Positions 16,502 through 26,696 are shown, counted from the stretch's first letter. The stretch: DNA of 64,000 nucleotides from Aeromonas popoffii (GCF_000820025.1 NZ_CDBI01000062.1:4462-68461), one strand, 5' to 3'. Numbers and translations: made by a program. Notes: generated by a model from the letters alone, not told the origin.

Positions 16502-18184
16502 ATGTGGCAAGAAGTGATTTATCCGGTGGCCTTTGTGCTGCTAATCCTGCTGCCGGCACCTCTGCTTGGCGGCTACCTGTATCGGGTATTCGAGGGGCAG
16601 AGCCGCTGGCTGTCGCCCATAGAGCGCGCCACCCTGGCCTGCTGCGGCACGGACGGACGGGAGCAAGACTGGAAGTCCTACGCCCTCAGCCTGCTGGCAT
16701 TCAACGGGGCCGGTTTCGGCCTGCTGTTCCTGATCCTGATGGCGCAAGGCCTGCTGCCCCTCAACCCGCAGCAAATGCCGGGCATGAGCTGGCAACTCGC
16801 CTTCAACACCGCGGTCAGCTTTATGACCAACACCAACTGGCAAGCCTATTCCGGTGAAGCCAGTCTCTCCTACTTCAGTCAGATGGTAGGCCTGACCACC
16901 CAGAACTTCGTCTCCGCCGCCACTGGCGCCGCCGTTGCCGTCGCGCTGTTCCGTGGTATCGCCCGCCAACAGACCACCAACCTTGGCAACTTCTGGCAGG
17001 ATCTGGTGCGTTTCTGTCTCTATGTGCTGCTGCCGATGGCGCTGATCATGGCGCTGCTGCTGGTATGGCAGGGCGTGCCCCAGACGCTGTCGGCCTATCT
17101 GCCGTTCCACAGCCTGGAAGGTCAGGAGCAGCTGCTGCCACTGGGCCCTGCCGCGTCCCAGATCGCCATCAAGCAGCTCGGCTCCAACGGCGGTGGCTTC
17201 TTCGGCATCAACTCGGCTCACCCGTTCGAGAACCCGACCGCCCTGACCAACTGGCTGGAGATGGTAGCCCTGCTCACCATAGCCGCCGCCATGGTCTGCA
17301 CGCTGGGTCGCTACGTGAAGGACGTGGCCCATAGTCGCGCCATCCTCACCGCCATGACCATCATGCTGGTGTTGGGCCTCTCCCTCTCCCTCTCCCAGGA
17401 GATAAAGCCGGATCCCAACCTCGCTCACCTCACCACTCAGATGGGCAACTGGGAAGGCAAGGAGAGCCGCTTCGGCCCCGTGCTCTCCAGCATCTGGAAA
17501 GTGGCGACCACGGCCGCCTCCAACGGCTCGGTCAACTCCATGCACGACAGCGCTGCCCCCCTCGCCGGCATGGTCGCCATGATCAACATGCTGCTGGGTG
17601 AAGTGGTGTTCGGCGGCGTGGGTGCCGGTATCTACGGCATGATGCTGTTCGTGCTGCTGACCGTGTTCCTGTGTGGCCTCATGGTGGGTCGTACACCCAC
17701 CTATCTGGGCAAACGCCTCGGCATCACTGAGATGAAGTGGGTGGTCGCCAGCATGCTGGTGATGCCCGTCGGGGTATTGGTGATCGGTGGCGTAACCCTG
17801 CTGATGCCGAATGCCGACACCGTCATAGGTCATGAAGGCCCGCATGGCCTGTCACGGCTGATCTATGCCTACGCCTCGGCTGCCGGCAACAACGGTTCCG
17901 CCTTCGCGGGCTTTGCCGCCGCCGATAGCTGGCAGTGCATCGCCATCGCGCTGGCCATGCTGCTCGGACGCTTCGGTTACATCATCCCGGTGCTGGCCAT
18001 CGCCGGCCAGCTCGCCCGCGCTCCGCGCCAGGAAACGGGTGAAGGTGACTTCCCGATCCGGGGGCCACTGTTTATTACCTTGCTGATCATCACAGTCCTG
18101 CTGATTGGCGGCCTCTCCTTCCTGCCACTGCTGGCACTGGGACCCGTGGCCGAACATCTAAGCCTGATACAGGGAGCGTTCTAA
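16502..18184 (+). CDS. kdpA: Potassium-transporting ATPase subunit A
   Basis: A 560-residue inner-membrane channel-like subunit that selects and conducts K+ in the KdpFABC pump. About ten hydrophobic spans are visible. Selectivity-filter-like loops include [30 protein letters not shown] and [11 protein letters not shown], the conserved K+-binding signatures of KdpA. Length matches the family (557 in E. coli). GAGGA precedes the start and the stop overlaps the kdpB ATG by one base. Second gene of an intact kdpFABCDE run. Confidence 0.97.
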   Translation: MWQEVIYPVAFVLLILLPAPLLGGYLYRVFEGQSRWLSPIERATLACCGTDGREQDWKSYALSLLAFNGAGFGLLFLILMAQGLLPLNPQQMPGMSWQLAFNTAVSFMTNTNWQAYSGEASLSYFSQMVGLTTQNFVSAATGAAVAVALFRGIARQQTTNLGNFWQDLVRFCLYVLLPMALIMALLLVWQGVPQTLSAYLPFHSLEGQEQLLPLGPAASQIAIKQLGSNGGGFFGINSAHPFENPTALTNWLEMVALLTIAAAMVCTLGRYVKDVAHSRAILTAMTIMLVLGLSLSLSQEIKPDPNLAHLTTQMGNWEGKESRFGPVLSSIWKVATTAASNGSVNSMHDSAAPLAGMVAMINMLLGEVVFGGVGAGIYGMMLFVLLTVFLCGLMVGRTPTYLGKRLGITEMKWVVASMLVMPVGVLVIGGVTLLMPNADTVIGHEGPHGLSRLIYAYASAAGNNGSAFAGFAAADSWQCIAIALAMLLGRFGYIIPVLAIAGQLARAPRQETGEGDFPIRGPLFITLLIITVLLIGGLSFLPLLALGPVAEHLSLIQGAF

Positions 18185-20241
18185 TGAGCAAATCCATCTC
18201 CATGACAGCCCGCACCGAGAAGGTGAAGGCCAAAAAACAGAAATCGCAAGTCATGCAGGCAATGATTGAAGCCCTTTATCGCTTCAATCCGAAGGCGTTG
18301 TTTGGCAGCCCCATACTGTTCACCCTCTGGCTGGCTGCCGTGATGGCGACCGTGGAATCGCTGCTGGGACAACCCTTCTCCGGGGTCGCCCCCAGCCTGG
18401 CCTGGCAGCTGACCGCCTGGCTCTGGCTGACCCTCTGGTTTGCCAACTTCGCCGAGACCCTGGCCGAAGGGCGCGGCAAAGCGAGGGCCGACAGCCTGAA
18501 GGCCGGCATGAGCCAGCTCAAGGCACGCCGGGTCACGGATGCCAAGGATGGGCAGGGTGAATGGGTGTCCGCCACCAGCCTGCGAAAAGGTGATCTGGTA
18601 CTAGTGCGCAGCGGTGAAATGATCCCGGCCGATGGTGAAGTGGTGGCAGGCATTGCCTCGGTGAACGAGGCGGCCATCACGGGTGAATCCGCCCCCGTCA
18701 TCCGCGAATCCGGTACCGACCGCAGTGGCGTGACCGGCAACACCACTGTGGTCTCGGACGAGATCTGGGTGCGCGTCAGCAACAATCCGGGTGAGAGCAC
18801 GCTGGATCGGATGATCTCGCTGGTGGAAGGAGCCAAGCGCCAGAAGACCCCGAACGAGATGGCGCTCGATGCCCTGCTGGTGGGTCTGACCCTGATCTTC
18901 CTGCTGGTGGTGGCTACCCTGCCCTGGTTCCTCAACTACAACGGAACCCAGGTGCCCAGGATCTACCTGCTCGCCCTCTTCATCACCCTGATCCCGACCA
19001 CCATAGGCGGGCTGCTCTCCGCCATCGGCATCGCCGGCATGGATCGGCTGGTGAAACTGAACGTGATTGCCAAGTCGGGCCGCGCAGTGGAGGCCGCCGG
19101 TGATGTGCGTACCCTGCTGCTGGACAAAACAGGCACCATCACCTTCGGCAACCGCATGGCCGACGAGCTGATCCCGGCCCCCGGTGTGGATCCCTCCCTG
19201 CTGGCCCAGGCGGCCATGCTGGCCTCCCTCGGTGACAATACGCCGGAAGGCAAGTCCATCCTGACCCTAGCAGGCAAGAGCATGGCCAAGCCGAGCCAGC
19301 TGGAGAGTGACAAACTGATCCCGTTCAGCGCCGAGACCCGGTTGAGCGGGCTGGATCGCAACGGTCATCAATATCGCAAGGGGGCTGTAGATGCTGTGCT
19401 CAACTATCTCTCCCTCGAGCGCAAGGCGGTGCCCGAGCTGATCCTCAAGTCGGTCGACAACATCGCCCGCCAGGGCGGTACTCCACTGCTGGTCTGTACC
19501 CACGAGAAGTTGATGGGGGTTGTGTTCCTCAAGGACATCATCAAGCCCGGCATCAAGGCCCGCTTCCAGATCCTGCGTCACATGGGGATCCGCACCGTGA
19601 TGATCACCGGTGACAACCCGCTGACTGCCGCCGCCATCGCCGCCGAAGCCGGGGTGGATGACTTCATCGCCGAAGCCACCCCTGAGAAGAAGCTGGCCTA
19701 CATCCGCCAGGAGCAGGCCGATGGCCGCCTGGTCGCCATGTGCGGTGACGGTGCCAACGACGCCCCGGCGCTGGCCCAGGCCGACGTGGGTCTGGCCATG
19801 AACGAGGGTACTCAGGCCGCCAAGGAGGCGGGCAACCTGGTGGATCTGGATTCCAACCCCACCAAGCTGCTGGACGTGGTGCTGGTCGGCAAACAGTTGC
19901 TGGTGACCCGGGGGGCACTGACCACCTTCTCCATCGCCAACGACGTGGCCAAGTACTTCGCCATACTGCCAGCCCTGTTCATCGCAGCCTATCCGCAGCT
20001 GGGTGCGCTGAACCTGATGCAGCTGGGCAGCCCGCAGAGCGCCATCCTGTCGGCCATCATCTTCAACGCCCTGATCATAGTGGCGCTGGTGCCGCTGGCC
20101 CTGCGCGGTGTCAGCCTGAAGGGATCCCCCGCCAGCCTGCTGCGCCGCAACCTGCTGATCTACGGTGTCGGTGGTCTGCTGGTGCCCTTCATTGGTATCA
20201 AGCTGATCGACCTGGTCATCACTGGCCTGGGTCTGGTGTAA
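18184..20241 (+). CDS. kdpB: Potassium-transporting ATPase subunit B (P-type ATPase catalytic subunit)
   Basis: A 685-residue P-type ATPase that hydrolyses ATP to drive K+ uptake by KdpA. The phosphorylated aspartate is Asp314 in [10 protein letters not shown]. The actuator motif is TGES ([10 protein letters not shown]), the nucleotide-binding domain contains KGAVDAV, and the hinge motif is [16 protein letters not shown]. Membrane helices are at about residues 34-80, 215-275 and 585-680. Length matches E. coli KdpB (682). It overlaps kdpA and is followed after 60 bases by kdpC. Confidence 0.98.
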   Translation: MSKSISMTARTEKVKAKKQKSQVMQAMIEALYRFNPKALFGSPILFTLWLAAVMATVESLLGQPFSGVAPSLAWQLTAWLWLTLWFANFAETLAEGRGKARADSLKAGMSQLKARRVTDAKDGQGEWVSATSLRKGDLVLVRSGEMIPADGEVVAGIASVNEAAITGESAPVIRESGTDRSGVTGNTTVVSDEIWVRVSNNPGESTLDRMISLVEGAKRQKTPNEMALDALLVGLTLIFLLVVATLPWFLNYNGTQVPRIYLLALFITLIPTTIGGLLSAIGIAGMDRLVKLNVIAKSGRAVEAAGDVRTLLLDKTGTITFGNRMADELIPAPGVDPSLLAQAAMLASLGDNTPEGKSILTLAGKSMAKPSQLESDKLIPFSAETRLSGLDRNGHQYRKGAVDAVLNYLSLERKAVPELILKSVDNIARQGGTPLLVCTHEKLMGVVFLKDIIKPGIKARFQILRHMGIRTVMITGDNPLTAAAIAAEAGVDDFIAEATPEKKLAYIRQEQADGRLVAMCGDGANDAPALAQADVGLAMNEGTQAAKEAGNLVDLDSNPTKLLDVVLVGKQLLVTRGALTTFSIANDVAKYFAILPALFIAAYPQLGALNLMQLGSPQSAILSAIIFNALIIVALVPLALRGVSLKGSPASLLRRNLLIYGVGGLLVPFIGIKLIDLVITGLGLV

Positions 20242-20301
20242 CGCCATTGCGGGGAGCAAGCCTGGCTTGCCCCCCATCAACCTGTTTGGAGCAAGAAAAT
20301 C

Positions 20302-20811
20302 ATGATAGCAATCAGAACCCTGCTGACCCTGACCCTGCTGCTGGGCGTCGGCTACCCACTGGCGGTGACCGGGCTGGCCCAGCTGATGTTCCCCTGGCAG
20401 GCCAACGGCAGCCAGCTGACCAACGGTAACCAACAGCTGATCGGCAGTGCCCTGCTGGCGCAGAAATTCGATCGGGCCGAGTACTTCCACTCCCGCCCCT
20501 CCGCCAGCGACTTCGCCACCATTGGCGGCAGTGCCAGCAATCTGGGGATGGGCTCACCACTGCGCAGAGAGTTCGCCGAGGCGCAGGGCAATGTTCAGTC
20601 CCCCACCATGCTGACCCGCTCCGCCTCCGGCCTGGACCCCCATCTGCCGGTAGATGCCGTGCTGGCTCAGGTAGAAAGAGTGGCCAAACAACGAGGGCTG
20701 GATCCCGCCTTGCTGACGGAGCAGGTCAAGTCCAGAGTGCAAGCTGGTATCCTTGGCCCGCAAGTGGTCAACATCCTCCAGCTCAACCTGCAGCTCGACA
20801 AGGACGCTTGA
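20302..20811 (+). CDS. kdpC: Potassium-transporting ATPase subunit C
   Basis: A 169-residue subunit with one N-terminal membrane span (TLLTLTLLLGVGYPLAVTGL) and a periplasmic domain. It keeps GSALLAQKF, YFHSRPSASDF and the conserved ASGLDPHLPVDAV segment, and ends LNLQLD as usual in KdpC. It helps KdpB bind ATP and stabilises the complex. The 60-base gap after kdpB has GGAGCAAG near the ATG. Length is slightly below the E. coli protein (190). Confidence 0.96.
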   Translation: MIAIRTLLTLTLLLGVGYPLAVTGLAQLMFPWQANGSQLTNGNQQLIGSALLAQKFDRAEYFHSRPSASDFATIGGSASNLGMGSPLRREFAEAQGNVQSPTMLTRSASGLDPHLPVDAVLAQVERVAKQRGLDPALLTEQVKSRVQAGILGPQVVNILQLNLQLDKDA

Positions 20812-20872
20812 TAGAGAGGACGGGGATCCCACATTTTCGAACTGAGCCAGCGGTTGCTCGATAAGGATCATA

Positions 20873-20938
20873 ATGCGTGATGAGGTAAAGGCTGGTGCCC
20901 TGATGGCAAGCATGGAGCAGGAGTCCTGGGATGCGTGA
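20873..20938 (+). CDS. 21-codon leader peptide created by duplication of the kdpD start
   Basis: This frame encodes MRDEVKAGALMASMEQE followed by SWDA and a stop. Its first 17 residues match the first 17 of KdpD (MRDEVRADALLASLEQE) in 12 positions. AAGGA lies six bases before its ATG, and its TGA (20936-20938) overlaps the kdpD start region, giving likely translational coupling. The two start codons are 58 bases apart, so the copies are in different frames. It may control kdpD translation or be an innocuous duplication. Whether it is translated is unproven. Confidence 0.4.
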   Translation: MRDEVKAGALMASMEQESWDA

Positions 20939-20982
20939 TGAGGTGCGGGCCGACGCCTTGCTGGCGAGTCTGGAGCAGGAAC
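20873..20982 (+). repeat. kdpD: Imperfect 58-bp tandem duplication at the kdpD start
   Basis: The segment starting at 20873 recurs at 20931. The first 14 bases (ATGCGTGATGAGGT) are identical and about three quarters of the first 50 match, including a shared TGGAGCAGGA near the end. The second copy holds the real KdpD N-terminus. Confidence 0.8.
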
Positions 20983-23519
20983 ACAAAGGCAAGCTGAAGG
21001 TTTTTCTCGGCGCTGCGCCCGGCGTCGGCAAGACCTACGCCATGCTGCAAGCAGTACGGGAACAGGCGCGGGAAGGGGTCGACATCCTGATCGGCGTGGT
21101 GGAAACCCACGGCCGTCAGGAGACCCTGGCCCTGCTCGACAAGCTTGCCATCCAGCCGCGCAAGCTCCATCTCCATCGCCAGCAACGGCTCGAGGAGATG
21201 GACTTGGATGCTCTGCTCGAACGCAAACCCGCCATCGTCGTAGTGGATGAGCTGGCCCACAGCAATGCCCCGGGCAGCCGTCACGAAAAGCGCTGGCAGG
21301 ATGTGGAGGAGTTGCTTGGTGCCGGCATCGATGTCTACTCCACCCTCAACGTGCAGCACCTGGAGAGCCTCAACGATCTGGTGTGGCAACTGACCGGGGT
21401 CAGGGTCAAGGAGACACTGCCAGATCAAGTGCTGCTGGAGGCGGACAGCATCATACTGATCGACCTGCCTCCCAAAGAGCTGCTCGGCCGGCTCAAGGAG
21501 GGCAAGGTCTATGTGCCCCATCAGGCCAAGGCCGCCCTGCAATCCTTCTTCTCCCTCAACAACCTGACCGCCCTGCGCGAGCTGGCAATGCAGACCGCCG
21601 CCAGCCACGTGGAGGGGGATCTGCAGTTGCAGTGGCAGGCTGCGGGCAAGACCACGCTGCCGCTGCGGGGCAAGCTGATGGTCTGCCTCGGCGATCAGCA
21701 CGGCTCGGCGCTGGTACGCTACGGCCACCGCTTCGCCCAGCGCCGCCAGCTGCCCTGGCTGGTGGTGCACATCGACAGCAAGGGGCAACGCTCCGCCGAG
21801 CTGGAGCAGGCGCTGGCGCTGGCCTCTCACCTCGGTGCCAAGGTGCTGACCCTCTCCAGCCCGGCGGTAGCCAATACGCTGCTGGAAACCGCCGAGCAGC
21901 AACAGGTCTCGCAACTGCTGCTTGGCAAACCCCACAAAGCCCCCTGGCGCCGTTCCCTGGTCCAACACCTGCTCAAGCAGGCGCAGGGGCTCGAAATCAC
22001 ACTGGTGGATACAGAGAAGCGCAAACCCGGCCTGGGACTGCAACCACTCCACCCCAAGGACATACGCCAGAGCCTGCTGGCCATCACCATCATGGCGGTA
22101 ACCTCGGCCACCGCCTGGGGACTCTCCCACTGGCTGCCGCCCGCGTCCCTGCCCCTGCTGTTCGTGCTGGGGGTGCTGGCGACGGCGCTCACCACCAGCC
22201 TGGTGCCCGCCATACTGGCGGCCGTACTGGGCTTCGTCGCTCACAATCTGCTGTTCACTGCCCCCTACTTCTCCCTGAGCGTGGCCAGCCACAGCGATCT
22301 GCTCACCCTGTTCGTGCTGCTTATCGTCGGCATGACGGCGGGACGACTCGCCTCCCGCCAGCGGCAACAGCTGATCGGCCTGCGCGAGACTCAGCAGCTC
22401 GGCAACGCCCTGCTCTCCCTCAGTCAGGGACTGGCCACCGCCAGCAGCCCGGAAGAGGTGCTCAGGCAAGGCACCCAGGCCATTTCACTGGCCTTGATCC
22501 AACCGGTCTTTGCCCTCGATCAGGATTATCAGCACAGGGCGGGATCGGCTCAGCACAAACCCGGACAGACCGACAAGGCGGCCATCGACTGGTGCCTGGC
22601 CCAGAAGCAGAGCGCGGGCGCCCACACAGCCACCCTCAATGCCGCCGAGGCGCAATATCACCATCTCACCGATGATCTGGTGCTCGGCATCCGGCTGGTC
22701 AATCCGCTCGCCTCTTCGGCTGAACACCAGTTGCAGGCCCTGCTCACCGACATCCGCGCCGCCCTGGCCCGGATCGACCTCAACGAGCGGCTGGCCGACA
22801 GCCAGCTGCAGGCAGAGACGGATCGGATGCGCGCAGCCCTGCTCTCGTCGGTTTCCCACGATCTGAAGACGCCGCTGGCAACCATCATGGGGGCTGGCAG
22901 CACCCTACTGGAATACGGTGATCGGATAAGCGCAGAGGATCGCAGCGAACTGCTCCATTCGGTGCAGGACGAGGCGCGCCGCCTGCACAGCTATGTGCAG
23001 AACCTGCTGGACATGACCCGCATAGGTTCGCCGGACTTCCAGTTGAAACGGGACTGGGTCGACCTGGCAGATCTGGTGGAGAGTGCCCGCAAGCGGTTGG
23101 ACTCCTCCTGGCGCCAGCACAAACTGCTGGTGCACTTCGATCAGCAGATCCCCCAGCTCTATGTGCACGGCGCCCTGATCGAGCAGGTGCTGGTCAATAT
23201 CTTCGACAACGCCTCCCGCTACTCGCCAGCCGGCACGCCCATCGAGTTCAAGGTAATGCTGGCAGACCCGGATCTCATCATCGATATCATCGACATCGGG
23301 GTCGGCATCGCCGAGTCGGATCGGGACAAGATCTTCAATCTCTTCTACACCCAGCCGGTCGGTGATTGCGGCAGTCGCGGCACCGGGCTTGGCCTCGCCA
23401 TTTCCCGCGCTATGATAGAGGCTCATGGCGGTCGCATCTGGGCGTTTTCTGGCCCCAATGGCAACGGCACCTGCATGCGCATCTCCCTGCCGCTCACCCT
23501 CAACTCACCGGAGGTATGA
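20931..23519 (+). CDS. kdpD: Osmosensitive K+ channel sensor histidine kinase KdpD
   Basis: An 862-residue sensor kinase that phosphorylates KdpE when K+ is limiting or osmolarity rises. The N-terminal cytoplasmic domain carries HKGKLKVFLGAAPGVGKTYA with a Walker A motif and VDELAHSNAPGSRH. A USP-like domain follows, then four closely spaced membrane spans (about residues 380-480), a GAF-like region, and the kinase core with His643 (SSVSHDLKTPLATIMG), NIFDNASRYSP and GTGLGLAISRAMIEAHGG. Slightly shorter than the E. coli protein (894). The start is set by GGAG and by homology, but the same N-terminal sequence is duplicated just upstream. Confidence 0.95.
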   Translation: MRDEVRADALLASLEQEHKGKLKVFLGAAPGVGKTYAMLQAVREQAREGVDILIGVVETHGRQETLALLDKLAIQPRKLHLHRQQRLEEMDLDALLERKPAIVVVDELAHSNAPGSRHEKRWQDVEELLGAGIDVYSTLNVQHLESLNDLVWQLTGVRVKETLPDQVLLEADSIILIDLPPKELLGRLKEGKVYVPHQAKAALQSFFSLNNLTALRELAMQTAASHVEGDLQLQWQAAGKTTLPLRGKLMVCLGDQHGSALVRYGHRFAQRRQLPWLVVHIDSKGQRSAELEQALALASHLGAKVLTLSSPAVANTLLETAEQQQVSQLLLGKPHKAPWRRSLVQHLLKQAQGLEITLVDTEKRKPGLGLQPLHPKDIRQSLLAITIMAVTSATAWGLSHWLPPASLPLLFVLGVLATALTTSLVPAILAAVLGFVAHNLLFTAPYFSLSVASHSDLLTLFVLLIVGMTAGRLASRQRQQLIGLRETQQLGNALLSLSQGLATASSPEEVLRQGTQAISLALIQPVFALDQDYQHRAGSAQHKPGQTDKAAIDWCLAQKQSAGAHTATLNAAEAQYHHLTDDLVLGIRLVNPLASSAEHQLQALLTDIRAALARIDLNERLADSQLQAETDRMRAALLSSVSHDLKTPLATIMGAGSTLLEYGDRISAEDRSELLHSVQDEARRLHSYVQNLLDMTRIGSPDFQLKRDWVDLADLVESARKRLDSSWRQHKLLVHFDQQIPQLYVHGALIEQVLVNIFDNASRYSPAGTPIEFKVMLADPDLIIDIIDIGVGIAESDRDKIFNLFYTQPVGDCGSRGTGLGLAISRAMIEAHGGRIWAFSGPNGNGTCMRISLPLTLNSPEV

Positions 23520-23605
23520 TGGATCCCATCCTTTGTCATAAGGGCTGTAGAGAGTTCATTCTGCCATAATATGTTCCCTACCCAACATTCGCCTCTGGAG
23601 GCTAG

Positions 23606-24289
23606 ATGGCTCATATCCTGGTCATTGATGATGAAGCGGCGATCCGCCGCTTTCTGCGGATCAGCCTGATCGCCGAGGGGCATCAGGTCAGCGAGGCGGT
23701 GGGCGTCAATGAGGGACTGGAGCAATATCGCCACCTCAATCCCGATCTGGTGATCCTGGATCTCGGCCTGCCGGACGGAGACGGCATCCAGATTCTGCAG
23801 ACGATTCGTGAGCACCATCAGCACCCGGTACTGGTGCTGTCGGCGCGGGATTCGGAGCAGGAGAAGGTACGGCTGCTGGACGCAGGCGCCAACGACTACA
23901 TGAGCAAGCCGTTCGGCATTGGGGAGATGATGGCCCGCATCCGCGTCTTGCTGCGCCAGCGAGTCGGGGTCAGCAGCGGTGAATGTCGCCACTTCCCCCA
24001 ATGCGGCCTGACCCTGGACGCCAGCAGCCACAAAGTGACCATGAGGGATGAAGAGATCCCCCTGTCTCGCAAGGAGTTCGCCCTGCTGCAGGCGCTGGTG
24101 TGCCACCCCGGCAAGCTGGTGATGCAGACCCAGCTGCTCAACGACATCTGGGGACCGAGCCACAAGGAAGACACCCACTACCTGCGCATCGTCATCGCCA
24201 GCCTGCGCAAGAAACTGGGGGATAATCCCCAACAACCCCGTCTGATCGAAACCGAATCCGGCATCGGCTACCGTTTTATCGGCAACTGA
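23606..24289 (+). CDS. kdpE: KDP operon response regulator KdpE
   Basis: A 227-residue OmpR-family regulator activated by KdpD that turns on kdpFABC. The receiver domain has the acidic pair in VIDDEAAIRRF, the phosphorylated Asp52 (LVILDLGLPDGDG) and Lys in MSKPFGIGEM. The C-terminal winged helix contains LSRKEFALLQALVCHPGKLV and HYLRIVIASLRKKL. GGAGG precedes the ATG, 86 bases after kdpD. The stop codon lies one base before a parS site, and the convergent exporter gene ends five bases further on, so there is no room for a separate terminator. Confidence 0.97.
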   Translation: MAHILVIDDEAAIRRFLRISLIAEGHQVSEAVGVNEGLEQYRHLNPDLVILDLGLPDGDGIQILQTIREHHQHPVLVLSARDSEQEKVRLLDAGANDYMSKPFGIGEMMARIRVLLRQRVGVSSGECRHFPQCGLTLDASSHKVTMRDEEIPLSRKEFALLQALVCHPGKLVMQTQLLNDIWGPSHKEDTHYLRIVIASLRKKLGDNPQQPRLIETESGIGYRFIGN

Positions 24290-24305
24290 TGTTTCACGTG
24301 GAACG
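24290..24305. other. parS: parS site 1 (ParB-binding centromere-like site)
   Basis: TGTTTCACGTGGAACG matches the conserved bacterial parS 16-mer in 15 positions. It lies between kdpE and a convergent gene and overlaps the latter's stop codon. Confidence 0.85.
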
Positions 24306-25421
24306 CCGTCCGCTGCACAGTACGGCCACCAGGCCACAGCCAAGGAGCAGCATACCCAGATCCTGCAAAGTGGCCGCCAGCGCCAATCCCAGGCTGAGCA
24401 GCAGGTAGTAGGCCAGCCCGAACAGGGCACCGGCGCTGCCTGCTACCTCCCGATAGCCCAGCAAGGCCTGACTCAACACATTGGGGATGACAATCCCAAA
24501 AGCCACAACGACGCCCATCATGGGCAGCAGGAACCAAAGCGAATCCTGACTCGCCCAGACCAGCAGCCCGCCAACCAGCGCCAGCACGCAAGCCAGCCTG
24601 ACCAGAGATGACGGCTGCCAACCTCTCCCCAGCAGATGCTTGTTCAGCAGGCTGCCGATCAGAGTCGCCAGCGCCAACACCAGGCCGGAATAGCCAAACT
24701 CGCTGGCACTCAATCCCAATTCGGCAAACAGGAAGGGGGCTAGGCTGTAGTAACCAAACAGCATGGTATTGAACAGGGCGACCAGCACAGCGCAGCACCA
24801 TAGCCCACCATCCCGCACCATGCGACACGCCAATGGCCAGAGGGCAACCCGAGTGGTTATCGCAGGACGGGTTTCCGGCAGCCGCCAACGGGCGATCCCC
24901 CCCAGTATCAGGGCCAGCAACAGCAAGCCACTGAAGACACCGAGATAGCCAAACTGCTCGGCCAACAAGCCGCCGCTCACCAGCCCCAGCACCGGGCTCT
25001 GGGAGAGCGCTATGCCCATCACCGAGAAGACCCGCGCCAGCTCGCTCCCCTGATAGCAGTCACGCAGCATGGTCTGGGTCACCACAGATCCCACTGCAGC
25101 GCCAAAGGCAGAAATAACCCGGGCCAGCAGCAGCACCTCAAACCGATTGGCCAGCAGCGCCAGCAAGGTGCCGGCGCCATAGGTGAGCAGACCCGCCAGC
25201 ATGGCGGGACGCCGCCCGATCAGATCGCAGAGCCGTCCCCAGCAGACAACACCCACCGCAAACGCCAGAAAATAGACCGACAAGGTCTGGGATGCCTGTC
25301 CGTCGCTCACCCGAAACTGGGTAGCGATCTGGGTCAGTACCGGGCTGTAGATGGTCTCCACGATCTGGGGAAACATCATCAATCCCACCACCAGCCAGAG
25401 CGGTGGCAACTTGTTGTTCAT
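24294..25421 (-). CDS. MFS drug-resistance exporter, Bcr/CflA type
   Basis: A 375-residue inner-membrane transporter with about twelve hydrophobic spans. Motif A appears as GRLCDLIGRRPAML between spans 2 and 3, and the start SPVLTQIATQFRVSDGQASQ with VYFLAFAVGVVCWG is typical of the DHA1/Bcr subfamily. The TM4-5 region (ISAFGAAVGSVVTQTMLRD) fits the same group. GGAGG stands seven bases before the ATG. It is divergent from an AraC-family gene 92 bases away, a pairing seen for NimR/NimT-type systems, so expression is probably under that regulator. Substrate unknown. Its last codons overlap a parS site. Confidence 0.9.
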   Translation of the reverse strand: MNNKLPPLWLVVGLMMFPQIVETIYSPVLTQIATQFRVSDGQASQTLSVYFLAFAVGVVCWGRLCDLIGRRPAMLAGLLTYGAGTLLALLANRFEVLLLARVISAFGAAVGSVVTQTMLRDCYQGSELARVFSVMGIALSQSPVLGLVSGGLLAEQFGYLGVFSGLLLLALILGGIARWRLPETRPAITTRVALWPLACRMVRDGGLWCCAVLVALFNTMLFGYYSLAPFLFAELGLSASEFGYSGLVLALATLIGSLLNKHLLGRGWQPSSLVRLACVLALVGGLLVWASQDSLWFLLPMMGVVVAFGIVIPNVLSQALLGYREVAGSAGALFGLAYYLLLSLGLALAATLQDLGMLLLGCGLVAVLCSGRRST

Positions 25422-25513
25422 GACAAACCTCCTTCACAAGAGGTCGCCATTCTAGAGAGATGCCGATTGTCTGATTACAATAAGCAGGACTATAAACATC
25501 AAAAATCGGACAT

Positions 25514-26338
25514 ATGGCCTTTATTCTTCCCGATCACCCTTTTGACCCTGATCAGCTGACGGGCAGCGTGATCGGCATTGCCTCCGCGCTCGGTTGGCAC
25601 GACTCGGGCCTGCATCAGCATCAACGCCATCAGCTGCTGTTTGCCCAATCCGGCTGCATGACCATGGAGCTGGAAGGTCGGATCTGCCTGCTGCCGCCCA
25701 CCCGCGCCGCCTGGCTGCCAGCGGGCACCGCCCACCGGATATTGATGCGTGGTGTGGTGGCCTACCGCTCCCTCTATTTCCAGCCTTACCCCGAGTTGCC
25801 CGGCACGGTGGAGGTGCTGGCGGTCAATCCGCTGCTGCACGAACTGATCGAGCGGATGGCGCTCTGGCCATGGGACAAACCGCAAGCAGAGCAGCAGCGA
25901 ACGATGGCGCTGTTTATGGAGGAGTTGGGGCTGGCGCCGCGGGAATCGTGGCAGTTGCCGCTACCGACAGATCCCAGACTGGGCGGCTGGCTACAGCAGT
26001 TGAAACGGGGAGATGCCCTGCCCGAGCGGCTCAACCGGCTGGCCGAACGGGTGGGTGCCAGTGACAAGACCATTGGCCGCATCTTCATACGGGAGACCGG
26101 CATGAGCTATCAGGCATGGCGTCAGCAGTGGCGGCTGTTGCGCGCCATGGAGTTGCTGGCAGAAAGCGAGCCCATCAGCCGGATTGCCGCCGCGCTGGAG
26201 TTCTCCAGCGACAGCGCCTTCATCAGCTTCTTCAAACAACATACGGGGCAGACTCCCCTGCGCTATCTCAGCTCTCGGGGTGAGTCGCCACCGCCTGACT
26301 CGCCTCCACCACCAGGGTATCCAGCGCCAGCGGCTTGA
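25514..26338 (+). CDS. AraC-family regulator with N-terminal cupin, probably controlling the divergent exporter
   Basis: A 274-residue protein. Residues 15-100 form a cupin (HQHQRHQLLFAQSGCMTMEL; LPPTRAAWLPAGTAHRI) and residues 155-255 the AraC double helix-turn-helix (LNRLAERVGASDKTIGRIF; IAAALEFSSDSAFISFFKQH). This is the NimR/YeaM-like layout, where the target is a divergent MFS exporter. No clear ribosome-binding site is seen before the ATG. The last 20 residues are an unusual proline-rich tail (SPPPDSPPPPGYPAPAA) encoded where the gene overlaps a convergent small gene; the domain proper ends just before it. Confidence 0.9.
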   Translation: MAFILPDHPFDPDQLTGSVIGIASALGWHDSGLHQHQRHQLLFAQSGCMTMELEGRICLLPPTRAAWLPAGTAHRILMRGVVAYRSLYFQPYPELPGTVEVLAVNPLLHELIERMALWPWDKPQAEQQRTMALFMEELGLAPRESWQLPLPTDPRLGGWLQQLKRGDALPERLNRLAERVGASDKTIGRIFIRETGMSYQAWRQQWRLLRAMELLAESEPISRIAAALEFSSDSAFISFFKQHTGQTPLRYLSSRGESPPPDSPPPPGYPAPAA

Positions 26339-26501
26339 GGTTGTGCAGCGCATCCTGCACCACGGCCTGGGATGCCTGCTGCAGCTCGCGCTGCACATCT
26401 TGCTCCAGCTTGGCACTCTCCAGCTCGGGTCTCGGGTTGTCGTTGGCCATCACGTTCAGGCTCAGGGCACTCACAATCAGGGTGGCTATCAGGGTTTTCA
26501 T
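26268..26501 (-). CDS. Small periplasmic protein of unknown function
   Basis: A 77-residue product with a clear signal peptide (MKTLIATLIVSALSLNVMA, cleavage before NDNP). The mature part is a short amphipathic, Gln/Glu/Ala-rich helix-forming sequence (LEQDVQRELQQASQAVVQDA). I recognise no family. ATG 26501 is chosen because GGAG lies eight bases upstream and the signal peptide begins there; a longer frame from 26558 is not supported. Its 3' end overlaps the convergent AraC gene by 71 bases. Confidence 0.7.
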   Translation of the reverse strand: MKTLIATLIVSALSLNVMANDNPRPELESAKLEQDVQRELQQASQAVVQDALHNLKPLALDTLVVEASQAVATHPES

Positions 26502-26696
26502 CTGGTTTGCTCCGGTGTGGTTGAGATGACCAGCTAGCTCTTCCAATTGTTGTGCCAACCCTCAAAACATACATAACATGATGATTTTGTTTAAATTTAC
26601 CCTCTATCGATACCAAAATGAGTCGCAAAATGCATCCTGCTCGGTCATTTTAAAACCAACAGTTGGTGCTTTTAACCACGCTTAAATTTTTGGCCA

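Noticed and set aside
21603-21612. CCACGTGG within kdpD as a fifth parS
   Set aside because: Lacks the GTT/AAC arms needed for ParB binding.
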